A DNA stretch of 64,000 nt from an uncultured Clostridia bacterium (GTDB taxonomy: Bacteria > Bacillota > Clostridia > Christensenellales > Borkfalkiaceae): NCBI GenBank assembly GCA_944330115.1, contig CALVIN010000002.1:124001-188000 (forward strand), in the 5' to 3' direction. Below, in pieces: positions 57,172 through 64,000 of this stretch. The notes under the pieces were generated by a model that had not been told where the DNA came from, searched no databases, and was given only the letters and a program-made list of their open reading frames with translations. A program made the position numbers and the translations under genes. Every line of letters starts with the position of its first letter. Positions within the stretch are counted from its first letter, which is position 1.

Positions 57172-58431
57172 ATGCATAGTTTACTTGCGGTAGATATCGG
57201 CGGGATCTTCACCGGACTCTACGAGCAGATGGGCTTCATGAACGGCGATTGGCAGAACTATGTTATGCTGCTCATCTCGTTCGTGCTTATGTACCTTGCC
57301 ATCGTAAGAAAGTTCGAGCCGCTCCTTCTGCTGCCGATAGCTTTCGGTATGTTCCTCATAAACATTCCGGGCGCTTCCGAACAGCTCTGGGGTACGTATC
57401 CCACCGATCCCGAAACGGGCGAGGTGATAAGCACCGCCTACGACGACGTTGAAAACAGGGGCCTTTTGTGGTATCTCTACTTCGGCGTCGATAAGGTAAT
57501 TTACCCGCCGCTCATTTTCCTCGGCATAGGCGCCATGACCGACTTCGGCCCGCTCATCGCCAACCCCAAGAGCATGCTCATAGGCGCGGGCGCGCAGCTC
57601 GGCATATTCATCGCATTCGTGCTTGCAATACTGCTCGGCTTCTCGGTCGCAGCCGCTGCGGCGATAGCCATGATAGGCGGCGCCGACGGCCCTACTGCCA
57701 TATATGTGACCAAGATACTTTCGGAATCATACCTTCCGGCCATAGCCATTGCGGCATATTCGTACATGGCGCTCATACCTATAATACAAAAGCCGCTCAT
57801 GCGCCTTCTCACCACAAAGAAGGAGCGCGTTATAAAGATGGAGCAGCTGCGCACCGTATCCAAGCTCGAAAAGGTGCTCTTCCCGCTCATAGTAACGCTC
57901 GTCGTGGGTATAATACTTCCCTCGGCGATAGCCCTTTTGGGCATGCTCATGCTCGGCAACCTTTTCAGGGAGTCGGGAGTGGTGGAGAGGCTCTCCTCGC
58001 AGGTGCAGAACGGCCTTATGAACACTATAACGGTGTTCCTCGGCATCTCCGTCGGCTGCAAGGCTACCGGAGAAATGTTCCTCGCGCTGTCTACGCTTGA
58101 GATAATAGGCCTCGGCCTGCTGTCGTTCATATTCGGCACGATAGGCGGCCTGCTCATCGCAAAGCTCATGTGCAAGCTCACAAAGGGCAAGATAAACCCG
58201 CTGATAGGCTCCGCCGGCGTTTCGGCCGTGCCAATGGCTGCCCGAATATCTGAGGACGTCGGGCGGGAATACGATCCTCAGAACCACCTGCTGATGCACG
58301 CAATGGGGCCCAACGTCGCCGGTGTTATAGCGTCTGCGATAGCCGCGGGCTTCCTGCTCGCATGCTTCACGCCGTTTGCCGACGTGGGCGCCGTATCTGC
58401 CGCGCTTGAAACCGTGGGCGCCGTTGCATAA
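57172..58431 (+). CDS. oadB: Na+-transporting decarboxylase beta subunit
   Basis: A 419-residue integral membrane pump that decarboxylates carboxybiotin and exports Na+. Many hydrophobic helices are present, with the conserved GGADGPTAIYVTKIL (the catalytic/Na+ Asp) and C-terminal GPNVAGVIASAIAAGFLL. FFGVDKVIYPPLIFLGIGAMTDFGPL-type text near the first third is also diagnostic (partial: GIGAMTDFGPLIANPKSML). Strong family match; shared by oxaloacetate, methylmalonyl-CoA, malonate and glutaconyl-CoA decarboxylases, so the substrate is set by the carboxyltransferases. Confidence 0.94.
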   Translation: MHSLLAVDIGGIFTGLYEQMGFMNGDWQNYVMLLISFVLMYLAIVRKFEPLLLLPIAFGMFLINIPGASEQLWGTYPTDPETGEVISTAYDDVENRGLLWYLYFGVDKVIYPPLIFLGIGAMTDFGPLIANPKSMLIGAGAQLGIFIAFVLAILLGFSVAAAAAIAMIGGADGPTAIYVTKILSESYLPAIAIAAYSYMALIPIIQKPLMRLLTTKKERVIKMEQLRTVSKLEKVLFPLIVTLVVGIILPSAIALLGMLMLGNLFRESGVVERLSSQVQNGLMNTITVFLGISVGCKATGEMFLALSTLEIIGLGLLSFIFGTIGGLLIAKLMCKLTKGKINPLIGSAGVSAVPMAARISEDVGREYDPQNHLLMHAMGPNVAGVIASAIAAGFLLACFTPFADVGAVSAALETVGAVA

Positions 58432-58531
58432 GGCGATGGGTATATTTTACTTGATTTAAATTCAACGCGGCTTCGGCCGCAAAGTTTAAGTTTTACGCGG
58501 CGCAAGGCCGTCATTTAAGGGGTAAAGCTAT

Positions 58532-59971
58532 ATGTCAGAAAAAACCAAAGCTCCGCACAAGGTAATGATAACCGACACCATTTTGCGCGACGCGCACCAG
58601 TCGCTCGCGGCTACGCGCATGCGCTTCGACGAGATGGAGCCGGTGCTCTCTCAGCTCGACGATATAGGTTACTATTCGCTCGAGGCGTGGGGCGGAGCGA
58701 CTTTCGATACGTGCCTTAGGTATCTCTGCGAAGATCCCTGGGACAGATTGAAAAACTTAAAGAAATATCTTAAAAAGACGCCCATACAGATGCTTCTGCG
58801 CGGGCAGAACCTTTTGGGTTACCGTCACTATGCCGACGACGTCGTTGAAAAGTTCGTCGAAAAGGCCATAGAGAACGGTGTGGGAGTTATAAGGGTGTTC
58901 GACGCGCTCAACGATGTGCGCAACCTCGAAACTTCCATGAAGGCCATAAAGAAGTACGGCGCGGGCAAGTGCGTGTGTGAGGCGGCGATATCCTATACTA
59001 CCAGCCCCGTGCACACCACCGAATACTTTGTAAAACTTGCCAAGACGCTGGAGGACATGGGTGCCGACAATATCTGCATAAAGGATATGGCCAACCTGCT
59101 GCTTCCGTTTACGGCGTATGACGTGGTAAAGCAGATAAAGGATGAGCTCCGCCCCGAAACAAAGGTACATGTGCACACGCACAACACGACGGGCACGGGC
59201 GACATGATAAATCTCATGGCCATTCAGGCGGGCGCCGACATAGTCGACTGCGCGCTTTCGCCCCTCGGCAACGGTACTTCCAACCCCGCGACCGAGCCGC
59301 TCGTGGCAACGCTCAAGGGCACGCCCTACGATACGGGCATAGACATAAACAAGCTGCTGCCCATAGTAAATCACTTCAAAAAGGTGGCCGATCGCCTCGA
59401 AAAGGACGGTTTCCTCTCGGCGAGGGTGAGAAAGATAGATATAAACACTCTTCTCTATCAGGTGCCCGGCGGCATGCTCTCCAACCTCATAAGCCAGCTC
59501 AAAGCGGCCGGCAAAGAGGATAAGCTCATGGAGTGCCTCGCGGAGGTGCCTGTTGTGAGAAAGGACTGCGGCTATCCGCCCCTCGTAACGCCTTCCAGCC
59601 AGATAGTGGGCACGCAGGCCGTATGGAACGTGCTCTCGGGCAGATACCACACGCTCACAGCCCAGTACAAGGATCTCATTTTGGGTAAATACGGCAAGGT
59701 GCCCGGCGAAGTTTCGCCCGAGGTGCTCAAATTATGCGAGGAGCACGGCGAAACGCCGATAACCTGCCGTCCGGCCGACCTTCTCAGCGACGAGATGGAG
59801 CACCTCACAAAAGAGGTGAAAGATTCGGGCTATTACGAAAAGGAGGAGGATGTGCTCAGTTACGCCCTCTTCCCCGAGGTAGCCACAAACTTCTTCAAAT
59901 GGCGCAAGGCGCGCGAAACGGGCGTCGACGACGACATGGCGAAGAACGGATTGGGAGTATACCCCGTATAA
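58532..59971 (+). CDS. oadA: Oxaloacetate decarboxylase alpha / transcarboxylase 5S-type carboxyltransferase
   Basis: A 479-residue pyruvate-carboxylase-type carboxyltransferase. TDTILRDAHQSLAATRMR opens the TIM barrel with its metal Asp; CIKDMANLL contains the carbamylated-type Lys region; VHVHTHNTTG supplies the metal His pair; a PYC/OADA C-terminal domain follows. The usual fused biotin domain is missing; the separate carrier at 56794 serves instead, as in the transcarboxylase 5S subunit. It moves a carboxyl group between oxaloacetate and biotin. Confidence 0.93.
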   Translation: MSEKTKAPHKVMITDTILRDAHQSLAATRMRFDEMEPVLSQLDDIGYYSLEAWGGATFDTCLRYLCEDPWDRLKNLKKYLKKTPIQMLLRGQNLLGYRHYADDVVEKFVEKAIENGVGVIRVFDALNDVRNLETSMKAIKKYGAGKCVCEAAISYTTSPVHTTEYFVKLAKTLEDMGADNICIKDMANLLLPFTAYDVVKQIKDELRPETKVHVHTHNTTGTGDMINLMAIQAGADIVDCALSPLGNGTSNPATEPLVATLKGTPYDTGIDINKLLPIVNHFKKVADRLEKDGFLSARVRKIDINTLLYQVPGGMLSNLISQLKAAGKEDKLMECLAEVPVVRKDCGYPPLVTPSSQIVGTQAVWNVLSGRYHTLTAQYKDLILGKYGKVPGEVSPEVLKLCEEHGETPITCRPADLLSDEMEHLTKEVKDSGYYEKEEDVLSYALFPEVATNFFKWRKARETGVDDDMAKNGLGVYPV

Positions 59972-59989
59972 CAGATAAAAAATAAAAGC

Positions 59990-60019
59990 GGCGGGAGCCA
60001 AGATCGGCTCCCGCCTTTT
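59990..60019 (+). terminator. Terminator of the decarboxylase cluster
   Basis: A 10-bp perfect stem GGCGGGAGCC/GGCTCCCGCC across AAGATC, followed by TTTT. Confidence 0.82.
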
Positions 60020-60028
60020 AAGGTGAAG

Positions 60029-61255
60029 ATGAAAGTTGCTGTGATAGGCGGAGGCGCATCGGGGCTTATGGCGGCTTATGCTGCCGCCTCCGAGGGTGCC
60101 GAAGTCACTCTGTTCGAAAAGAACGGCAAGTGCGGCAAAAAAATATATATAACGGGCAAGGGCAGGTGCAACGTCACTAACGACTGCGAACCGCAGGAGT
60201 ATCTTACTCATGTCGTGCACGGCGCAAAATTTTTGACGGGCGCCGTGTATTCCTTTCCTCCTCGCACGCTCATGGAGTTTTTGGAGAGGGGAGGGCTGCG
60301 CCTTAAAACCGAGCGAGGCAACAGGGTATTTCCCGCCTCCGACAAGGCGAGCGACGTAACCAAGTGCCTCGAAAATTATTGCCGTAACGCCGGAGTAGAC
60401 ATAAAATTTGATACCGAAGTTGTAGATTTGGTCATTTTGCATAGTACTATGTGTGGCATAATTACCCAAAACGGACAGATTGCGTTCGATAGTGTGATCG
60501 TATGCACGGGCGGCATGAGCTACCCTTCGACGGGCTCCACGGGCGACGGCTATAAATTTGCCCGCCTTGCCGGGCACAACATAGTGCAGCCCGTGCCCTC
60601 GCTGTGCGGCGTAAATCTGCGGGGCGACTACTATAAGCAGATGCAGGGGCTCTCTTTAAAAAACGTGGCGCTCAAAGTGTTTATCGGCGGAAAGCTGAAA
60701 AAGGAGCTGTTCGGCGAGATGCAGTTCACGCACTTCGGTGCGTCCGGGCCGCTCATTCTCACCGCAAGCGCGCTTATAAACAGAGAGCGGGCGGAGAGCG
60801 TGAAGCTTGTGCTCGACTTTAAGCCCGCCCTCGACGAGGCTCAGCTCGACGCGCGCATACTGCGCGACTTCGAGGGCGATAAAAACAAGGACATCGCCAA
60901 CTGCTTGAAGGCGCTCCTTCCCGTATCGGCGATAGCGCCCGTTTTGTCGCGGTGCGGCATACCTTCCCATAAAAAAGTGAATTCGGTCACCAAGGCCGAG
61001 CGCTCGGCTCTGTTGACAAATATAAAAAACTTTGATATGCTCTATTTATCGTTGCGCGGCTTCGAAGAGGCGGTGGTGACGAGCGGCGGCGTCGATCTCA
61101 AGGAGATAGACCCCAAAACCATGGAGAGCAAAAAGGTAAAGGGGCTGTATTTCTGCGGCGAGGTGCTCGATTGCGACGCCTTCACGGGCGGGTTCAATCT
61201 GCAGATAGCCTTTTCGACGGGCTACGCCGCAGGGCGCGCCGCGGCTCGCGCATAA
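60029..61255 (+). CDS. HI0933/BaiN-type FAD-dependent oxidoreductase
   Basis: A 408-residue flavoprotein. The N-terminal dinucleotide fold reads KVAVIGGGASGLMAAYAA, followed by GKCGKKIYITGKGRCNVTND, typical of this family, and VIVCTGGMSYPSTGSTGDGY. The C-terminal FAD contacts are TSGGVDLKEIDPKTMESKKV and GLYFCGEVLDCDAFTGGFNL. The substrate is uncertain; relatives include BaiN-like enzymes. The ATG at 60029 is preferred to a GTG two codons earlier. A copy of the dispersed AGTACTATG element lies inside at 60436–60463, in a variable loop. Confidence 0.9.
   Translation: MKVAVIGGGASGLMAAYAAASEGAEVTLFEKNGKCGKKIYITGKGRCNVTNDCEPQEYLTHVVHGAKFLTGAVYSFPPRTLMEFLERGGLRLKTERGNRVFPASDKASDVTKCLENYCRNAGVDIKFDTEVVDLVILHSTMCGIITQNGQIAFDSVIVCTGGMSYPSTGSTGDGYKFARLAGHNIVQPVPSLCGVNLRGDYYKQMQGLSLKNVALKVFIGGKLKKELFGEMQFTHFGASGPLILTASALINRERAESVKLVLDFKPALDEAQLDARILRDFEGDKNKDIANCLKALLPVSAIAPVLSRCGIPSHKKVNSVTKAERSALLTNIKNFDMLYLSLRGFEEAVVTSGGVDLKEIDPKTMESKKVKGLYFCGEVLDCDAFTGGFNLQIAFSTGYAAGRAAARA
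60436..60463 (+). repeat. Dispersed AGTACTATG element, copy 7 (inside the flavoprotein gene)
   Basis: Left arm TTTGCAT, core AGTACTATG (60443–60451), right arm TGTGGCATAATT. The centre CATAGTACTATG is a perfect 12-bp palindrome. Read as CAT-AGT-ACT-ATG. Confidence 0.78.
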
Positions 61256-61324
61256 GCCGCATATTGTGTAGGTTTAAACTTGCCGTGCGTGCCGCTTGCA
61301 GGCATATCCGTGCAGCGGCCGGGA

Positions 61325-61353
61325 TTGACGCCATTATCAATAAAAAATAATTT
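61325..61353 (+). promoter_or_regulatory. Possible promoter of the aroH–cmk gene
   Basis: TTGACG, a 17-base spacer and TAATTT, in an AT-rich stretch ending about 40 bp before the ATG. The −10 is poor, so other alignments are possible. Confidence 0.35.
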
Positions 61354-61394
61354 TACTTATATATAATAAAAAATTCTGACTTGCGGAGGAATAT

Positions 61395-62402
61395 ATGATA
61401 GCCATACGCGGAGCGACTACGGCCGAGGCCGATTCTCCCGAAGAGATAAGGGGAGCGGTAAAGGAACTGCTCACCGAGATAAGAGATAAAAACGGGCTTA
61501 CGGCCGAAAATATCGTGTGCATAATGTTTTCGAGTACTGCCGACATAACCTCGTTCTATCCTGCCAAGGCGGCGAGAGAGGCGGGTTTTGCGGGCTGCCC
61601 GCTCTTTTCGTCGCTGGAACCGCCCATAGCGGGCTCTTTAAAGCGCTGCATAAGGGTGATGGTGCTTGCCGAAACAGAGCAAAAGCCCGTGCCTGTATAT
61701 CTGCGCGGCGCCGTAAACCTGCGGCGCGACATAACCAAAAAACTTGTCGTAGCTCTCGACGGCCCCGCGGGCAGCGGTAAGACGACTGCGGCAAAGACGC
61801 TAGCAAAGGAGCTCAATATACTCTATCTCGATACGGGCGCCATGTACCGCGCCTGCGCCCTCGCCTGCGTAAATGCGGGCGCCGATCTTTCCGACGAGAG
61901 CGCGGTAAGGGCGGTCATCGACGGCATAGACCTTAAGATAGAGTACTGCGACGGCAGGCAGGTCACGCTGCTCGGCGGCAAGGACGTCTCCGAGGAGATA
62001 CGCCGCCCGGAAATTTCGCAGCTCGCCTCCAAAGTTTCGGCATACGGCTTCGTAAGGCGCAAGATGGTGGAGATGCAGCGCAGGATAGCGGCCACCATGT
62101 CGTGCGTTATGGACGGGCGCGACATAGGCACCAACGTGCTGCCCAACGCCGAGCACAAGTTCTATGTCACCGCCTCCGTAGAGGTGCGCGCAAAGCGCCG
62201 CTACGACGAGGACAGAGCAAAGGGATACAACGTTTCGTATAACGACATCATAAGAGAGATACGCGAGCGCGACAAGCGCGACAGCGAGAGAGAGATAGCC
62301 CCCTTGAAGTGCGCCGACGACGCCGTGATAGTCGATACCTCTTCGATGACTCCCGAAGAGGCGGTCGAGTTCATAAAGAGCAAGATACAGGAAAAAATCT
62401 GA
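61395..62402 (+). CDS. cmk: AroH-type chorismate mutase fused to cytidylate kinase
   Basis: Residues 1–~112 are a monofunctional AroH chorismate mutase: IAIRGATTAEADSPEEI opens it, and the Bacillus AroH active-site residues have counterparts Arg5, Glu75, Arg87 and Tyr102 with near-identical spacing (AroH Cys75 is Ser here). Residues ~113–335 are cytidylate kinase, which makes CDP/dCDP: P-loop LDGPAGSGKTT (~121–131), LDTGAMYRA, MDGRDIGTNVLP and RDKRDSEREIAPLK. One frame with no internal stop; GGAGGA precedes the ATG. It overlaps plsC by one base. Fusion of a shikimate-pathway enzyme to a nucleotide kinase is unusual to me. Confidence 0.93.
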   Translation: MIAIRGATTAEADSPEEIRGAVKELLTEIRDKNGLTAENIVCIMFSSTADITSFYPAKAAREAGFAGCPLFSSLEPPIAGSLKRCIRVMVLAETEQKPVPVYLRGAVNLRRDITKKLVVALDGPAGSGKTTAAKTLAKELNILYLDTGAMYRACALACVNAGADLSDESAVRAVIDGIDLKIEYCDGRQVTLLGGKDVSEEIRRPEISQLASKVSAYGFVRRKMVEMQRRIAATMSCVMDGRDIGTNVLPNAEHKFYVTASVEVRAKRRYDEDRAKGYNVSYNDIIREIRERDKRDSEREIAPLKCADDAVIVDTSSMTPEEAVEFIKSKIQEKI

Positions 62403-63145
62403 TGGAAAATAGTAATTCTCAAACGGAAAGCGGCAAAAAGGCCGCTGACAAGGCGGCACTCAAAGAGCAGAAGAGGCAGCGCCGCGCCGACAGGGCGTAT
62501 GTGCGCTGGTTTGCCTTTCTGCGCTTCGTTGCAAAGGTGATAAAAATATTCTTGCCATACGAAAGGCACGACGCCGTGAAGAAGTATGACGACAGGCCGT
62601 ATGTGTTGCTGTGCAACCACTTCAGGATGATTGACGTCGCCTACCCGTGTTCGGCGATGAAAAAGCCCGTGCACTTTATGGCTAAAAGGGAGCTGTGGGA
62701 AAACGGCTTTCTGCGCTGGTTCTGCAACAAGTGCAGGTGCATACCCGTCAGCCGCGACGGCTCGGGCACGGACGTAAAGGCTATAATGCAGGCAATGAAA
62801 TACCTTAAAAACGGCGAAAATATAATGATCTACCCCGAGGGCACGCGCAATAAAGACAACGTCGACATGCTTCCCTTCAAGGGCGGCTTTGCCGCGATAG
62901 CCATAAAGACGCGCACGCCCATAATTCCCATAGTGCAGTCAAACGCTCCCCGGCTCTTCAAAAAGGCGCACGTATTTTACGGCGCCCCCATCGAGTTCCC
63001 CGAGTATTACGGCAAAAAGCTCACCGAGGAGGAGATCGCCGACTGCGAAAAGAGGATAAGGGACATCATGGTAAAGACGAGGACCGACTTTTTGCAGGCC
63101 GAAGAGGCCAAAAAGGCGGCAAAACGGGCAAAAAAGAGCAGGTAA
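62402..63145 (+). CDS. plsC: 1-acyl-sn-glycerol-3-phosphate acyltransferase
   Basis: A 247-residue acyltransferase making phosphatidic acid. The catalytic HX4D motif is CNHFRMIDVAYP (His73, Asp78); the substrate motif is YPEGTRNKD. The first ~30 residues and the last ~20 are strongly Lys/Arg/Ala-rich (KAADKAALKEQKRQRRADRA; EEAKKAAKRAKKSR), suiting membrane-surface binding. It begins in the TGATG overlap with cmk. The order cmk–plsC–ispH is a common clostridial arrangement. Confidence 0.93.
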   Translation: MENSNSQTESGKKAADKAALKEQKRQRRADRAYVRWFAFLRFVAKVIKIFLPYERHDAVKKYDDRPYVLLCNHFRMIDVAYPCSAMKKPVHFMAKRELWENGFLRWFCNKCRCIPVSRDGSGTDVKAIMQAMKYLKNGENIMIYPEGTRNKDNVDMLPFKGGFAAIAIKTRTPIIPIVQSNAPRLFKKAHVFYGAPIEFPEYYGKKLTEEEIADCEKRIRDIMVKTRTDFLQAEEAKKAAKRAKKSR

Positions 63146-63169
63146 AACGGCAAAAGGTATAGCGGGTAA

Positions 63170-64000
63170 ATGAACGTCATTCTGGCAAAAAACAGCGGCT
63201 TTTGCCGCGGAGTGCGCCGCGCCGTCGACACGGCAATGAACGCCGGCGAGAACACCTATGTGCTTGGCGAGATAATACACAACAGCGACGTTATAGAGAG
63301 CATAAAAAGGCGGGGAGTGAGGTCGGTCGACAGCCTTTCGGAGGTGCCCGACGGCGCGACCGTCATATTCCGTTCGCACGGCGTGCCCGAAAGTTACTAC
63401 GGAGAGTGCGCGCGGCGGGGCATAGAGATACTCGACTGCACCTGCGAGTTTGTGAGAAGAACGCAGAAGATAGTCAGCGAGCAGTATTCGGCCGGCAAGG
63501 CGATAGTTATAATCGGCGAGCCCACCCACCCCGAAGTGATGGGGTTGCAGGGCTGGTGCGGCAACTCGGCGTATGTGATAAATTCCGAAAGTTCGCCCCT
63601 GCCCGACCTCGAGGGAAAGGACGTCTGCGTGGTGAGCCAAACGACCTTTTCGGTTGAAAAATTTGAAAAAATAATAGAAAATATAAAAAATCAACGTGAA
63701 AAAACAGTTGCCGTTTTTAAAACTATTTGTTATACTACTATAGGACGTCAATCAGAGGCGGAGCGCATTGCCGAAAAGTGCGACGCCGTGCTTGTGATAG
63801 GCGGCCTCAACAGCAGCAACACCAATAAGCTGTTCGAGGTAGCCTCCAAAAAGTGCGCGCACGTGTTCAGGCTGGCCAACGCCGAAGATTTCGACTATTC
63901 CAAACTAAAAAATTTTTTAAATGTAGGTATCGTTTCAGGGGCATCAACCCCGGATGCCCAAACCCGGGAGGTTCTTTTAAAGATGGAAGAAGTTAGCACA
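63170..64000 (+). CDS. ispH: 4-hydroxy-3-methylbut-2-enyl diphosphate reductase, 3' end beyond window
   Basis: Fe–S enzyme of the last step of the MEP isoprenoid pathway. The three cluster cysteines are in NSGFCRGVRRAV (~12), LDCTCEFVRR (~96) and KTICYTTIGRQ (~185). The His residues of IIHNSDV and FRSHGVPESY, the acid loop GEPTHPEVMG and GGLNSSNTNKLFE are present. The frame is open to the last base (277 codons visible), ending near the usual end of the IspH domain (SGASTPDAQTREVLLKM). In many Clostridia IspH is fused to ribosomal protein S1; whether that holds here lies outside the window. Confidence 0.93.
   Translation, partial: MNVILAKNSGFCRGVRRAVDTAMNAGENTYVLGEIIHNSDVIESIKRRGVRSVDSLSEVPDGATVIFRSHGVPESYYGECARRGIEILDCTCEFVRRTQKIVSEQYSAGKAIVIIGEPTHPEVMGLQGWCGNSAYVINSESSPLPDLEGKDVCVVSQTTFSVEKFEKIIENIKNQREKTVAVFKTICYTTIGRQSEAERIAEKCDAVLVIGGLNSSNTNKLFEVASKKCAHVFRLANAEDFDYSKLKNFLNVGIVSGASTPDAQTREVLLKMEEVST

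Overview
This is one contiguous, densely coding chromosomal segment of an uncultured-looking Bacillota (Clostridia) bacterium. Gene content and order point there: ftsK–rimO–pgsA–cinA–recA–rny, mutS–mutL–miaA followed by a methionine-gamma-lyase-like gene, cmk–plsC–ispH, a Na+-pumping decarboxylase cluster, and RNase Y. DNA is moderately GC-rich, yet Ile is very often ATA and Arg often AGG; together with the gene content this recalls gut lineages near Christensenellales, although a family-level placement is only a guess. Almost all genes are housekeeping. I see no phage, IS, CRISPR or recognisable defence island.

Layout. 1–8.5 kb: ftsK (5' truncated by the window), rimO, pgsA, a CinA-like gene, recA, nadE, largely overlapping. 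8.7–14.1 kb: rny, then a strong promoter with a candidate structured RNA leader and a large Cys-repeat surface protein. 14.2–18.3 kb: a flavodoxin and a membrane-tethered PadR-type regulator on the minus strand, divergent from an acyl-ACP thioesterase and a YgjP-type metalloprotease, with a palindromic operator candidate between two good promoters. 18.3–30.6 kb: an arginine/carbamoyl-phosphate block (argG, argC, argJ, argB, argD, argF, carA, carB) headed by two perfect ARG-box matches; carB is fused in frame to a dapF domain that has lost its first catalytic cysteine. 30.6–32.9 kb: cysteine desulfurase and thiI. 33–35.2 kb: a class A PBP (minus). 35.3–44.4 kb: miaB, mutS, mutL, miaA, a PLP lyase and a carboxymuconolactone-decarboxylase-family gene. 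44.5–47.9 kb: an MFS transporter and groES–groEL (minus) without a visible CIRCE. 48–51.5 kb: dCMP deaminase, cyclophilin, purB, YitT-family protein. 51.8–52.4 kb: a 170-bp tandem array in register with tRNA-Trp. 52.4–54.9 kb: proC, rnhA and a VTT/DedA-type protein. 55–60 kb: a sodium-pump biotin decarboxylase/transcarboxylase-like cluster. 60–64 kb: HI0933-type flavoprotein, an AroH chorismate mutase–cytidylate kinase fusion, plsC and ispH (cut by the window end).

Points most worth a second look: the tRNA-Trp-anchored 170-bp repeats; a dispersed ~28-bp element with the core AGTACTATG at seven places, inside four different genes and three intergenic regions; the CarB–DapF fusion lacking the catalytic Cys; the AroH–CMK fusion; the membrane-anchored PadR; the promoter plus 12-bp closed-stem leader before the surface protein; and a carboxyltransferase-like subunit whose glycine-rich motifs are all altered. 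All functions are assigned by reading the translated sequence; no database search was run.
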